Positions 1-7,434 of a stretch of 64,000 nucleotides of DNA are shown piece by piece. The number at the start of each line of letters is the position of its first letter. Positions within the stretch are counted from its first letter, which is position 1. The position numbers were made by a program, and so were the translations under genes. Below the pieces are notes generated by a model. It was given only the letters and a program-made list of their open reading frames with translations. It ran no database searches and had not been told where the DNA came from. The stretch is from an uncultured Tolumonas sp. (GTDB lineage: Bacteria; Pseudomonadota; Gammaproteobacteria; Enterobacterales; Aeromonadaceae), in assembly GCF_963676665.1 (NCBI RefSeq), contig NZ_OY781371.1, forward strand, positions 310,001 through 374,000, in the 5' to 3' direction.

Positions 1-1
1 G

Positions 2-283
2 TTGATCATTACCCGTGATGATGTACAAAATGCCAAACCACATCCTGAACCTTATTTGACCGCACTGGAGCGATTGAATCTTTCGGCAGACGAATGTCTG
101 GCATTGGAAGATTCGGCGACCGGTATTCGTAGTGCGCACGATGCCGGTTTAACCGTGTTAGCCATCACGACGCCACACACTAATCTGGCGCACGATGTAG
201 GTTACAGTGCCTTGTTTTATTCACTGCCAGAGGTAGGGGAGCATGTCAGACAATTGCTTTTGTCGCCAAGCCGTCACTCATGA
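2..283 (+). CDS. HAD-superfamily phosphatase, C-terminal part (cut by window edge)
   Basis: The reading frame is already open at the window edge, so only the last 93 or so residues are seen. They carry the C-terminal half of a subfamily IA HAD hydrolase (beta-phosphoglucomutase/phosphatase type): the motif III lysine in KPHPEPY, then the motif IV acidic patch LALEDSATGIRSAHDAG. The nucleophile DxD motif lies upstream, outside the window. Proteins of this group dephosphorylate small sugar or nucleotide phosphates in the cytoplasm; the substrate cannot be told from this fragment. Its 3' end overlaps the following acetyltransferase gene by about 41 bases, suggesting co-transcription. Confidence 0.78.
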   Translation: MIITRDDVQNAKPHPEPYLTALERLNLSADECLALEDSATGIRSAHDAGLTVLAITTPHTNLAHDVGYSALFYSLPEVGEHVRQLLLSPSRHS

Positions 284-677
284 TGCGTCTGCGTTAGCTG
301 ATTTATTAACACAACTGGGTTATCCCGGTACCGCAGATTTTATGGTCAGCAAACTCAACGCCATAGCCAACGACGCCGCGGCAACTTGTTGGGTCGCCGA
401 AATAAATCAACAAGTGGTGGGCTTTTTATCGCTGCACATTATTCCACAGCTGGCGCTGGCGGGTGATTTTGCCCGTATCAGCTATTTTTGTATTGATGAA
501 ACCGCACGCAATCAGGGCATTGGTAATGCGTTATTACAACAGGCGGAAGCGTATGCCCGCGAGCAGCACTGTGATCGGATGGAAGTGCATTGCCATCAGC
601 GCCGAGTCGATGCCCATCGTTTTTATGTGCGCGAAGGGTTCGCAGAATCACCCAAATATTTCATTAAAATGTTGTAG
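243..677 (+). CDS. GNAT-family N-acetyltransferase
   Basis: A 144-residue single-domain GNAT protein. The acetyl-CoA pyrophosphate-binding motif A is visible as RNQGIGNALLQQAEAYA (about residues 83-100), preceded by the beta-4 strand RISYFCIDE and followed by the typical HRFYVREGF alpha-4/beta-6 segment near the C-terminus. The length is normal for a one-domain family member. The substrate (amino acid, antibiotic, polyamine or protein N-terminus) cannot be assigned. The ATG at 243 gives a 41-base overlap with the upstream HAD gene, so a later start is possible, but the N-terminal segment before motif A looks needed for the fold. Confidence 0.82.
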   Translation: MSDNCFCRQAVTHDASALADLLTQLGYPGTADFMVSKLNAIANDAAATCWVAEINQQVVGFLSLHIIPQLALAGDFARISYFCIDETARNQGIGNALLQQAEAYAREQHCDRMEVHCHQRRVDAHRFYVREGFAESPKYFIKML

Positions 678-739
678 TTCCTACTAAAAAACAGGTATTA
701 GATCAGCAGGATAACAATAGAAAACAGGGGGAATCACGG

Positions 740-1204
740 ATGTTGAACAAACAGGTCAATTTTATCGTCGATAGTCAGGGCCATCGGGTGGCGGCTGTGG
801 TGCCGATCGATATTTTTGATGAATTAATGACCCTGCAAAAAGCCTTGATGAGCACCAAGCCGAACGAGCGGGAAATGTATCGTTTTCTGGTCAAAGATGC
901 CGAAGCCAGCGGCTACCCGGTGGGGCAGCGTTATAAACCGGGTTTTATGATTGCCCAAGGTTCAACGGCAACCTTGGAACAGGCTGGATCATTACGGCAG
1001 GCAGTGATTGATCTGCGTAATAACTTATTAGTGAAAGGTGTGTTGGTGCGCACGAATAACTGCTATTTATTTACGGATGATTATCTGTTTAATAGCCCGA
1101 GCCTTGCTGCCAGCCTGATCGCCGGTAATAACCGCAGTGGTCTGGATGCCTGGAGCAACGACACAGGGTTTACCCTGAAACAATCCGGTTATGGGAAAAA
1201 ATAA
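740..1204 (+). CDS. DUF4357 domain protein upstream of polB
   Basis: A 154-residue soluble protein of unknown function. Residues 1-35 resemble the N-terminal strand-helix of Phd/YefM-like antitoxins (VNFIVDSQGHRVAAVVPIDIF). The C-terminal half matches the DUF4357 pattern: GSTATLEQAGSLRQAV, then LRNNLLVKGVL, a YLFTDDYLFNSPS stretch and a final GLDAW. No catalytic motif is evident. A purine-rich GGGGGAATCACGG site precedes the ATG at 740. The gene ends 6 bases before polB on the same strand, so the two are almost certainly co-transcribed. The antitoxin resemblance is weak and is not a functional claim. Confidence 0.7.
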   Translation: MLNKQVNFIVDSQGHRVAAVVPIDIFDELMTLQKALMSTKPNEREMYRFLVKDAEASGYPVGQRYKPGFMIAQGSTATLEQAGSLRQAVIDLRNNLLVKGVLVRTNNCYLFTDDYLFNSPSLAASLIAGNNRSGLDAWSNDTGFTLKQSGYGKK

Positions 1205-1210
1205 TCACTG

Positions 1211-3586
1211 ATGTTTATCGCCCGCCAGATGGGGTTTCTGCTGACCCGGCAAAGCCGGGATGTGGCAGAGCAAGCTCAAGTAGAATACTGGCTGGCGACG
1301 GAAGATGGCCCGGTTCGCTTAATTCTGGCTGGTGAACAGCTGAGTTTCTACCTGCCTTTGCGCGATAAAGAGCGCGCTTTAGAGCTATACCGTCAGCATC
1401 ATTTGCATGGTCGTTTGCGCACCACAACCTTAAACACCTTTCAGCAAGAACCAGTATTAGCCTGCTGTTTTCCCACGTTATCGGCTTATCACCGCGCGGT
1501 TGAGCTATTGCATTTGCACCAACTGACCATCTATGAAAGCGATCTGCGCTTTGCGGATGTCTGCCTGATGCAGCGATTTGTTACGGCAGGCATGCGCTTC
1601 AGTGGTCATTACCGGCAACGGGCTGGCTATCGGGAGGTAAAACTTACCGAACTTGAACCGGCTGAAGTGACGCCACATTTTCGCGTGTTATCGCTGGATG
1701 TGGAATGCGCGATGGATGGCGAACTCTATTCTGTTGCCTTATTGCTGCGCGAACCGGATGGCCGTGAGATTTCGACGGTGATCATGGTCGGCACCGCGCA
1801 ACCATCTGAGATGCACATTGAATGGGTGAATAACGAATACGCACTGCTGCTGGCGCTGGAGCGTTGGTTGTTGCGTCATGATCCCGATATCATCATTGGC
1901 TGGAATGTGGTGAATTTCGATTTCCGGCTGTTATTACGTCGGGCCGAATTTCATAAATACCCTCTGCGGTGGGGGCGTGGGCAAAGCCTGATGCGTTGGC
2001 GCCCGTCACGCATGGATGATCAGCAAGGCCAGTTGATATTGCCGGGCCGTATGGTGATCGATGGTATTGATGCCCTGAAATCAGCCACGTTCCGCTTTGA
2101 TCGGTTTGGGCTGGAGTATGTTGCACAGGAACTGCTGGGGCGCGGGAAAGCGATCCATGACCCGGATGATCGTATCGCTGAAATCTCACGTCTGTTTCAT
2201 CACAATAAACCGGCTTTAGCGCATTACAATCTGGAAGATTGCCGGTTGGTGATCGAGATTTTTGATAAGTGTCATCTACTTTCGTTTCTCTGTTTACGCA
2301 GCCAGTTAACCGGGTTGGAACTCGATCGTTACGGCGGTTCGGTAGCGGCATTTACTAATCTGTATATCCCTCGTTTACATCAGGCTGGGTTTGTCGCACC
2401 CAATTTACCGCACGGCGCAATCGCGACGTCACCCGGTGGTTATGTGATGAATTCGCTGCCCGGTTTTTACCATGACGTATTAGTGCTCGATTTTAAGAGT
2501 CTGTATTCCAGCATCATTCGTACGTTTCATATTGATCCGCTGGCGCTGGTGCATGGTTTACAAGAGCCGGAAGCAGACACCATCTCGGGTTATGTTGGCG
2601 GGCGTTTTTCCCGAAAGCATCATATTCTGCCGGGATTAATTGCTCATTTGTGGCAAGCGCGGGAACAAGCGAAAACCGAGCATGATCAGCCGCGTTCACA
2701 GGCAATCAAGATCCTGATGAACGCCTTTTATGGCGTGATGGGCTCGGTGGGCTGCCGGTTCTTTGATCCCCGTTTAGCATCGGGCATTACCATGCGCGGG
2801 CATTGGATCATGCAGGAATCGCGAATTTTTATTGAATCACACGGCTACACCGTCATTTATGGCGATACCGACTCTATTTTTGTCTGGCTGAAAAACCGGG
2901 TCAGCGCAGAAAAAGCGCAACAGATGGGGAAAGAGTTAGTACAGAAGATCAATCTGTGGTGGAAAGAAAAACTCCAGCAGGAATTTCAGCTTGAGTCGTG
3001 TCTCGAACTGCAATTTGAACGGCACTACCACCGTTTCTTGATGCCGACATTACGCGGCACGGAATTGGGCAGCAAAAAACGTTATGCCGGTCTGTGTCAT
3101 GAAAATGGCGAAGACAAACTCATCTTTAAGGGCATGGAAACCGTGCGCTCCGATTGGACGGAACTGGCGAAAATATTCCAGACCGGGTTGTACGAGCGTA
3201 TTTTTCAAGAACAAGATCCACGCGAATTTATCCGTGACACGATAGAGAAAACTCAGCGCGGTGAATTGGACGAATGTCTGGTTTATCGCAAACGGTTACG
3301 TCGCAAACTCGACGATTACGACAAAACACAGCCCCCGCATGTAAAAGCCGCACGGCTGGCGGATGAGATCCGCCGTCAACGCGGTTTACCTCCCCGCTAT
3401 CAGCACAAAGGCTGGATCGAATATGTGATCACCACGCAAGGCCCCGAGCCGGTGGCGTATCAGCAGCATCCGCTCGATTATCAACACTATATCGATAAAC
3501 AACTCAAGCCGGTGGCCGACGCCATCCTGCCGCATATCCATCTGCAGTTCGATCAAATCGTCAATACTCAGCTTTCCCTGTTTTAA
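1211..3586 (+). CDS. polB: DNA polymerase II (family B)
   Basis: A 791-residue family B DNA polymerase, the usual length for Pol II, which acts in replication restart and translesion synthesis and proofreads with a 3'-5' exonuclease. Exonuclease motifs are intact: Exo I D163-V-E165, Exo II IIGWNVVNFDFRLL, Exo III YNLEDCRLV. Polymerase motif A starts at D427 (DFKSLYSSIIR), motif B is KILMNAFYGVMG, and motif C is YGDTDS with D552 and D554. Motif A is odd: the almost invariant proline of SLYPS is serine (S433). No LexA-like CTG-N10-CAG palindrome was seen upstream of this gene or of its operon partner, although E. coli polB is SOS-induced. The gene lies 6 bases downstream of the DUF4357 gene. 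Confidence 0.96.
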   Translation: MFIARQMGFLLTRQSRDVAEQAQVEYWLATEDGPVRLILAGEQLSFYLPLRDKERALELYRQHHLHGRLRTTTLNTFQQEPVLACCFPTLSAYHRAVELLHLHQLTIYESDLRFADVCLMQRFVTAGMRFSGHYRQRAGYREVKLTELEPAEVTPHFRVLSLDVECAMDGELYSVALLLREPDGREISTVIMVGTAQPSEMHIEWVNNEYALLLALERWLLRHDPDIIIGWNVVNFDFRLLLRRAEFHKYPLRWGRGQSLMRWRPSRMDDQQGQLILPGRMVIDGIDALKSATFRFDRFGLEYVAQELLGRGKAIHDPDDRIAEISRLFHHNKPALAHYNLEDCRLVIEIFDKCHLLSFLCLRSQLTGLELDRYGGSVAAFTNLYIPRLHQAGFVAPNLPHGAIATSPGGYVMNSLPGFYHDVLVLDFKSLYSSIIRTFHIDPLALVHGLQEPEADTISGYVGGRFSRKHHILPGLIAHLWQAREQAKTEHDQPRSQAIKILMNAFYGVMGSVGCRFFDPRLASGITMRGHWIMQESRIFIESHGYTVIYGDTDSIFVWLKNRVSAEKAQQMGKELVQKINLWWKEKLQQEFQLESCLELQFERHYHRFLMPTLRGTELGSKKRYAGLCHENGEDKLIFKGMETVRSDWTELAKIFQTGLYERIFQEQDPREFIRDTIEKTQRGELDECLVYRKRLRRKLDDYDKTQPPHVKAARLADEIRRQRGLPPRYQHKGWIEYVITTQGPEPVAYQQHPLDYQHYIDKQLKPVADAILPHIHLQFDQIVNTQLSLF

Positions 3587-3732
3587 TTCACTTACTGTTG
3601 TTGCGCAATTGTTGCCGCACTGTTTAAGCATTGTAATGGCATAATTTTTGAAGCATTTATTTCACTGGGAAAGTGTGTTTTCCTCACAAAACCACTTTAT
3701 TTTGGCGGGATTATCATTAAACTGAATCTTAG

Positions 3733-3747
3733 TGATAACGATTATCA
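3733..3747 (+). promoter_or_regulatory. Fur box upstream of feoABC
   Basis: TGATAACGATTATCA matches the 15-bp 7-1-7 Fur consensus (TGATAATnATTATCA) at all but one position. It lies 18 bp before the feoA start. A second partial match (ATTATCATT, 3710-3718) lies just upstream. This placement would let Fe-Fur block transcription of the ferrous iron operon. Confidence 0.85.
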
Positions 3748-3764
3748 ATAACTGGTGGTGCAGA

Positions 3765-3992
3765 ATGCTAATGTCAGAATTAAAGCCGGGTGAAACGGCT
3801 CGCATCGTGAGTCTGGCGCAACTCGAACCTGCGGTGAAACGCAAACTAATGGCGATGGGGTTATTACCATCTTCAGAGATCCGTTTTATTCGGCAGGCAC
3901 CATTGGGTGATCCATTACAAATCGCGACATCCAGCATTACGCTTTCCATTCAGACCGCCTTAGCGCGCTTAATCGAGGTGCAAGCCGTATGA
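3765..3992 (+). CDS. feoA: Ferrous iron transport protein A
   Basis: A small SH3-like protein of 75 residues (KPGETARIVSL...RKLMAMGLLPSSEIRFIRQAPLGDPLQI). FeoA binds the cytoplasmic side of FeoB and supports Fe(II) uptake. I chose ATG 3765 because a GGTGG sequence lies 6 bases upstream; ATG 3771 is also possible. The longer GTG frame from 3732 would run through the Fur box and is unlikely. The stop overlaps the feoB start by 4 bases (ATGA), so translation is coupled. Regulation by Fur is expected from the upstream box. Confidence 0.9.
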   Translation: MLMSELKPGETARIVSLAQLEPAVKRKLMAMGLLPSSEIRFIRQAPLGDPLQIATSSITLSIQTALARLIEVQAV

Positions 3993-6268
3993 GTCATCAC
4001 ATTGTCACCGTAGGTAACCCGAATAGCGGGAAAACATCACTGTTTAATGCGCTAACCGGCGCTAATCAGCAGGTTGGTAACTGGAGTGGCGTGACGGTTG
4101 ATAAGAAAACCGGCCAATTCCAGTTTGAAGATTATGCTTATGAATTAGTCGATCTGCCGGGGATCTACGCGCTGGAAAGCCGTGATAGCTCGATTGATGA
4201 GCAGATTGCCTTTCGTTATGTCATGAATAATAAACCGGATCTGGTGATCAACGTGGTTGACTCCAGCAGTCTGGAGCGTTCCCTGTTGCTGACATTACAG
4301 CTGCGGGAATTAGGTTTACCGGTGCTGGTGGTGCTGAATAAGTACGATGTACTGAAACGTCGTAACCAGTCGATTGATACAAATGTATTAAGCGAAAAAC
4401 TGGGCTGTCCGGTGGTGGCATTGTCTGCGCATAACCGGAAAGAAGTGCTTTCTTTCAAAGCGATTTTACCGGCATTAATTGAGCAAACGCAGGCTTCCCA
4501 GCCATTAGATCTAGCCTATGGCAAAGAGATTGATGTCTTGGTGGGACAAATGGCACTGCAATTATCTCACCCGCATTTATCGAATCGTGGTTGCGCTTTG
4601 CGCCTGCTGGAACAAGATCCGGTGGTGGAAGAGTCGATGGCGGCGCAACTGACGGCGCCGGCTAAGCAGCAGATTGCGCAACTGCAAAAAGAGCATGATT
4701 TGGATTTGTTACTGGCCGATGCACGTTTCAGTTATGTGTATAACGAATGCCGGCCTACATTACGTCAGCATGGAAAATTGAGCCAGAAACGCAGTGAACA
4801 ACTGGATAATTTGTTACTGAATCGCTGGCTGGGTTTACCGGTATTCCTTGGCATGATGTATCTGATGTTCCTGTTTGCGATCAACCTTGGTAGTGCCTTT
4901 ATCGACTTTTTCGACATTCTGGCGGGCGGTATTTTTGTCGAAGGCTCCCGCGTCTTATTTGAACATATCGGTTTGCCGGAATGGGTAATTGCGCTGGTGT
5001 CTGATGGTTTTGGTACCGGTATTCAAACCGTCGCCACTTTCATTCCGGTGATTGGTTTTCTGTACATGTTTTTGGCAGCGCTGGAAGCGTCAGGTTATCT
5101 GGCTCGGGCGGCGTTCGTGGTCGATCGGTTAATGCGTTATCTGGGCTTACCCGGTAAGGCGTTTGTGCCGATGCTGATGGGGTTTGGTTGTTCAGTACCG
5201 GCCTTCATGGCGACACGGACACTGAATTCAGAACGTGAACGTATGCTGACCAATGCCATGGCACCGTTTATGTCTTGTGGGGCGCGTTTACCGGTATATG
5301 CGTTGTTTGCGGTCGCGTTTTTCCCGCAATCAGGTCAGAACGTGGTATTTGCACTCTATTTACTGGGTATCTTGGCTGCCGTATTCACCGGGTTGGTGTT
5401 GCGTAACACGATCCTGCCGGGCAAAAGCGAATCGTCGATTATGGAGATGCCCGATTATGAGTTACCGCGCTTAAATTACATCTTCCTGAAAACCTGGCAG
5501 AAACTGAAAATATTCATGTTAGGTGCAGGTAAAGTGATTGTAGTGGTGGTTGCCATACTGAGTGTCTTTAACTCAATGGGTACTGATGGTTCGTTTGGTA
5601 ATCAGAATAATGGTAAATCACTGTTGGCTGTTGCAGCACAGCAGATCACGCCAGTATTGTCCCCACTGGGTGTCAAACCAGATAACTGGCAGGCAACGGT
5701 AGGCATCATTACCGGTATTTTCGCAAAAGAAGCGGTTGTCGGCACCTTGAATACGCTTTATCAAGCCAGTGCCGCTGATTCGGGTGCTACATCAGAATTT
5801 AATCTGTGGAATAAAGTGACCGAAGCGGCCGCGACTATTCCTGCAAACTTGGCCAACATTAACGTTAAAGATCCTGTCGGATTGGATATCGGTGATATCA
5901 GTGATGAACAGGCAGCTGCTGCTAATCAATCAGTAGATGTCTCGGTCTATGCCAACATGCAGCAACATTTTGCTGGTGCGGCGGGTGCGTTTGCTTACCT
6001 GTTATTCGTGCTGCTCTATATGCCATGTTCAGCGGCGATGGGCGCGTTGTTCCGCGAGTCAGGTCGTAACTGGGCTATCTTTGTGGCCATGTGGTGTAAC
6101 TTGCTGGCCTTTGCGGCGTCGACACTTTACTTTCAGGTCGCCACATTTAACAGCCACCCGACCACCAGTCTGTTCTGGATCCTGTTCTACGTTGGCGGTT
6201 TCCTGTTACTGACGTTAGGTTTACGCCGTCGCGGCGATATTCTGCTGAACAAGAGGGTATTGATATGA
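3989..6268 (+). CDS. feoB: Ferrous iron transporter FeoB
   Basis: A 759-residue inner-membrane Fe(II) transporter. The N-terminal G domain shows G1 GNPNSGKTS (9-17), G3 DLPG (55-58) and G4 NKYD (117-120), followed by the helical GDI-like domain and then a polytopic membrane part. The Gate motifs carry the conserved cysteines in GFGCSVPAFMATRT and FMSCGARLPVY. A late region around residues 600-650 is a loop before the last membrane helices (LLYMPCSAAMGALF). Length is normal. The start overlaps feoA and the end overlaps feoC by 4 bases, making a tight feoABC operon. Confidence 0.97.
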   Translation: MSHHIVTVGNPNSGKTSLFNALTGANQQVGNWSGVTVDKKTGQFQFEDYAYELVDLPGIYALESRDSSIDEQIAFRYVMNNKPDLVINVVDSSSLERSLLLTLQLRELGLPVLVVLNKYDVLKRRNQSIDTNVLSEKLGCPVVALSAHNRKEVLSFKAILPALIEQTQASQPLDLAYGKEIDVLVGQMALQLSHPHLSNRGCALRLLEQDPVVEESMAAQLTAPAKQQIAQLQKEHDLDLLLADARFSYVYNECRPTLRQHGKLSQKRSEQLDNLLLNRWLGLPVFLGMMYLMFLFAINLGSAFIDFFDILAGGIFVEGSRVLFEHIGLPEWVIALVSDGFGTGIQTVATFIPVIGFLYMFLAALEASGYLARAAFVVDRLMRYLGLPGKAFVPMLMGFGCSVPAFMATRTLNSERERMLTNAMAPFMSCGARLPVYALFAVAFFPQSGQNVVFALYLLGILAAVFTGLVLRNTILPGKSESSIMEMPDYELPRLNYIFLKTWQKLKIFMLGAGKVIVVVVAILSVFNSMGTDGSFGNQNNGKSLLAVAAQQITPVLSPLGVKPDNWQATVGIITGIFAKEAVVGTLNTLYQASAADSGATSEFNLWNKVTEAAATIPANLANINVKDPVGLDIGDISDEQAAAANQSVDVSVYANMQQHFAGAAGAFAYLLFVLLYMPCSAAMGALFRESGRNWAIFVAMWCNLLAFAASTLYFQVATFNSHPTTSLFWILFYVGGFLLLTLGLRRRGDILLNKRVLI

Positions 6269-6507
6269 TCCTGCGTGATATAGCCGATTGTCTGCAACAA
6301 CAACAACGAATGACCGGGCGCGAGCTGGCCCGGCAGTTCCAGACCTCTGAAGATGCTATTGATGCCATGATAGGTGTCTGGATGCGCAAGGGGCGGGTAC
6401 GCAAAGTCTCTGCCGGTGGTTGCAGCGGCAGTTGCTGTGGTCAGCGCAGTGAAATGTACTACGAATGGCAACCTGAAGGTTTGATTGGTTTTATCCAGAA
6501 AAATTAA
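6265..6507 (+). CDS. feoC: FeoC-like winged-helix protein
   Basis: An 80-residue protein with an N-terminal winged-helix (LRDIADCLQQQQRMTGRELARQF) and a short cysteine cluster GGCSGSCCGQ near residue 53, the FeoC hallmark proposed to bind an Fe-S cluster. FeoC interacts with FeoB and in enterobacteria protects it from FtsH or tunes its activity. The ATG lies inside the end of feoB (ATGA overlap). Confidence 0.9.
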   Translation: MILRDIADCLQQQQRMTGRELARQFQTSEDAIDAMIGVWMRKGRVRKVSAGGCSGSCCGQRSEMYYEWQPEGLIGFIQKN

Positions 6508-6516
6508 TCTCCAAAA

Positions 6517-6545
6517 CGCGCCTGGCTTTGCCGGGCGCGCTGCTT
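6517..6545 (+). terminator. Terminator-like hairpin after feoC
   Basis: A 10-bp G/C-rich stem (CGCGCCTGGC / GCCGGGCGCG, loop TTT) lies 10 bases after the feoC stop. The T-run is short (CTTTAG), so termination efficiency is uncertain. Confidence 0.5.
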
Positions 6546-6556
6546 TAGGGCGCCTA

Positions 6557-6684
6557 TATACCCAAAGTAATTGGAGTTGCAACAAGGCGACAAGTGAGCA
6601 AACCCCCATGAGCATAGATAGGCTATGTGATTGGGGTGAGTGAACGCCGTCAACGATGCTGCAACTTCAAGTACGAAGGGTATA
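6557..6684. repeat. ERIC-type repeat, copy 1 (128 bp)
   Basis: An imperfect palindrome with ends TATACCC and GGGTATA, outer arms TTGGAGTTGCAAC / GCTGCAACTTCAAG, and an inner CCCCATGAGCATAG / CTATGTGATTGGGG arm. Two further 128-bp copies lie at 20270 and 30738. The inner arms match the cores of the enterobacterial repetitive intergenic consensus (GAATCCCC...; ...TGGGGTGAG). It lies between feoC and the phosphodiesterase gene. Its last bases with the next two create TATAAT at 6681-6686. Confidence 0.88.
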
Positions 6685-6717
6685 ATGTTTTTCCCTGCCT
6701 AGTGATGAGGTGTCTTC

Positions 6718-7278
6718 ATGCTTTCTTTTGCCATCATTTCTGATATTCACGGCTGCTTTCCCGCGCTGCAAAAAACACTGGAGCACGCCCAACAATTCGC
6801 ACCGGATTATTATCTGGTGCTGGGTGATATTTTGAATCATGGGCCTCGTAACCCAGTGCCGGAAGGTTATGCACCGCCATTAGTCGCAGAAGCGCTCAAT
6901 GCATTACGGGAAAAGATCATTGCGGTAAGAGGGAACTGTGAGAGTGAAGTTGACCAGATGTTACTGCAATTTCCCTGCTTAGCGCCGCATAACCAGCTGT
7001 TAGTTGATTCTCGTCGTTGGTTCATGACACATGGGCATCTGTATGACGCGGAAAGCTTACCCTTAGTCGCGGGTGATGTGTTACTGAGCGGACATTCGCA
7101 TGTCGCCGGTATTGAGCAAGATGCCAAGGGTATCTGCCGGATCAATCCCGGTTCGATCACGTTTCCGCGTAATGGTGCCGAGCCGAGTTATGCAATTTAT
7201 CAACATGGCACATTAAACATTATCGGGCTGCAAACAGATCAGGTTTTAGCTTCTATTCAGTTATCGGTTGCTCTGTAA
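6718..7278 (+). CDS. yfcE: YfcE-type metallophosphodiesterase
   Basis: A 186-residue calcineurin-like phosphoesterase. The dimetal motifs appear in order: SDIHG (8-12), LGDILNHGPRN, VRGNCES, THGH and GHSHV, followed by NPGS. E. coli YfcE is a Mn-dependent cytoplasmic phosphodiesterase of unknown physiological substrate. The length and the LNHGPRN loop match YfcE better than other small phosphoesterases. A TATAAT hexamer formed at the end of the ERIC repeat lies 32 bp before the ATG and may serve as its -10 element. Confidence 0.88.
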   Translation: MLSFAIISDIHGCFPALQKTLEHAQQFAPDYYLVLGDILNHGPRNPVPEGYAPPLVAEALNALREKIIAVRGNCESEVDQMLLQFPCLAPHNQLLVDSRRWFMTHGHLYDAESLPLVAGDVLLSGHSHVAGIEQDAKGICRINPGSITFPRNGAEPSYAIYQHGTLNIIGLQTDQVLASIQLSVAL

Positions 7279-7297
7279 CAAAATTTATTTGTTACAG
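7273..7297. promoter_or_regulatory. Inverted repeat upstream of the GH32 gene, possible operator
   Basis: CTGTAACAAA and TTTGTTACAG form a perfect 10-bp inverted repeat with the loop ATTTA. It includes the yfcE stop codon. The half-site TTTGTTACA recurs at 7407-7415, just before the GH32 start. No T-run follows, so an operator is more likely than a terminator. It lacks the central CG usual for LacI-family operators, so assignment to the neighbouring regulator is open. Confidence 0.4.
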
Positions 7298-7434
7298 CAT
7301 GTTTTACATATCATTTTCACTATATGTTTGCGGTATTTCACGTTTAAAGCGTATATTTTTTAGCTATAAGTCGCTTTCTTTCTTTATTTATTGCTGATGA
7401 AACTATTTTGTTACATCGGTGATTAGGAGCTGTC

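Noticed and set aside
680-1211. SOS (LexA) box before polB or its operon partner
   Set aside because: No CTG-N10-CAG palindrome was found by eye upstream of 740 or 1211.
3733-3749. FNR site before feoA
   Set aside because: GTGAT and ATCAA halves are present, but spaced 7 rather than 4 bases; the Fur box explains the palindrome better.
3732-3764. Upstream GTG start for feoA
   Set aside because: The frame would run through the Fur box and lacks a ribosome-binding site; ATG 3765 fits the family length.
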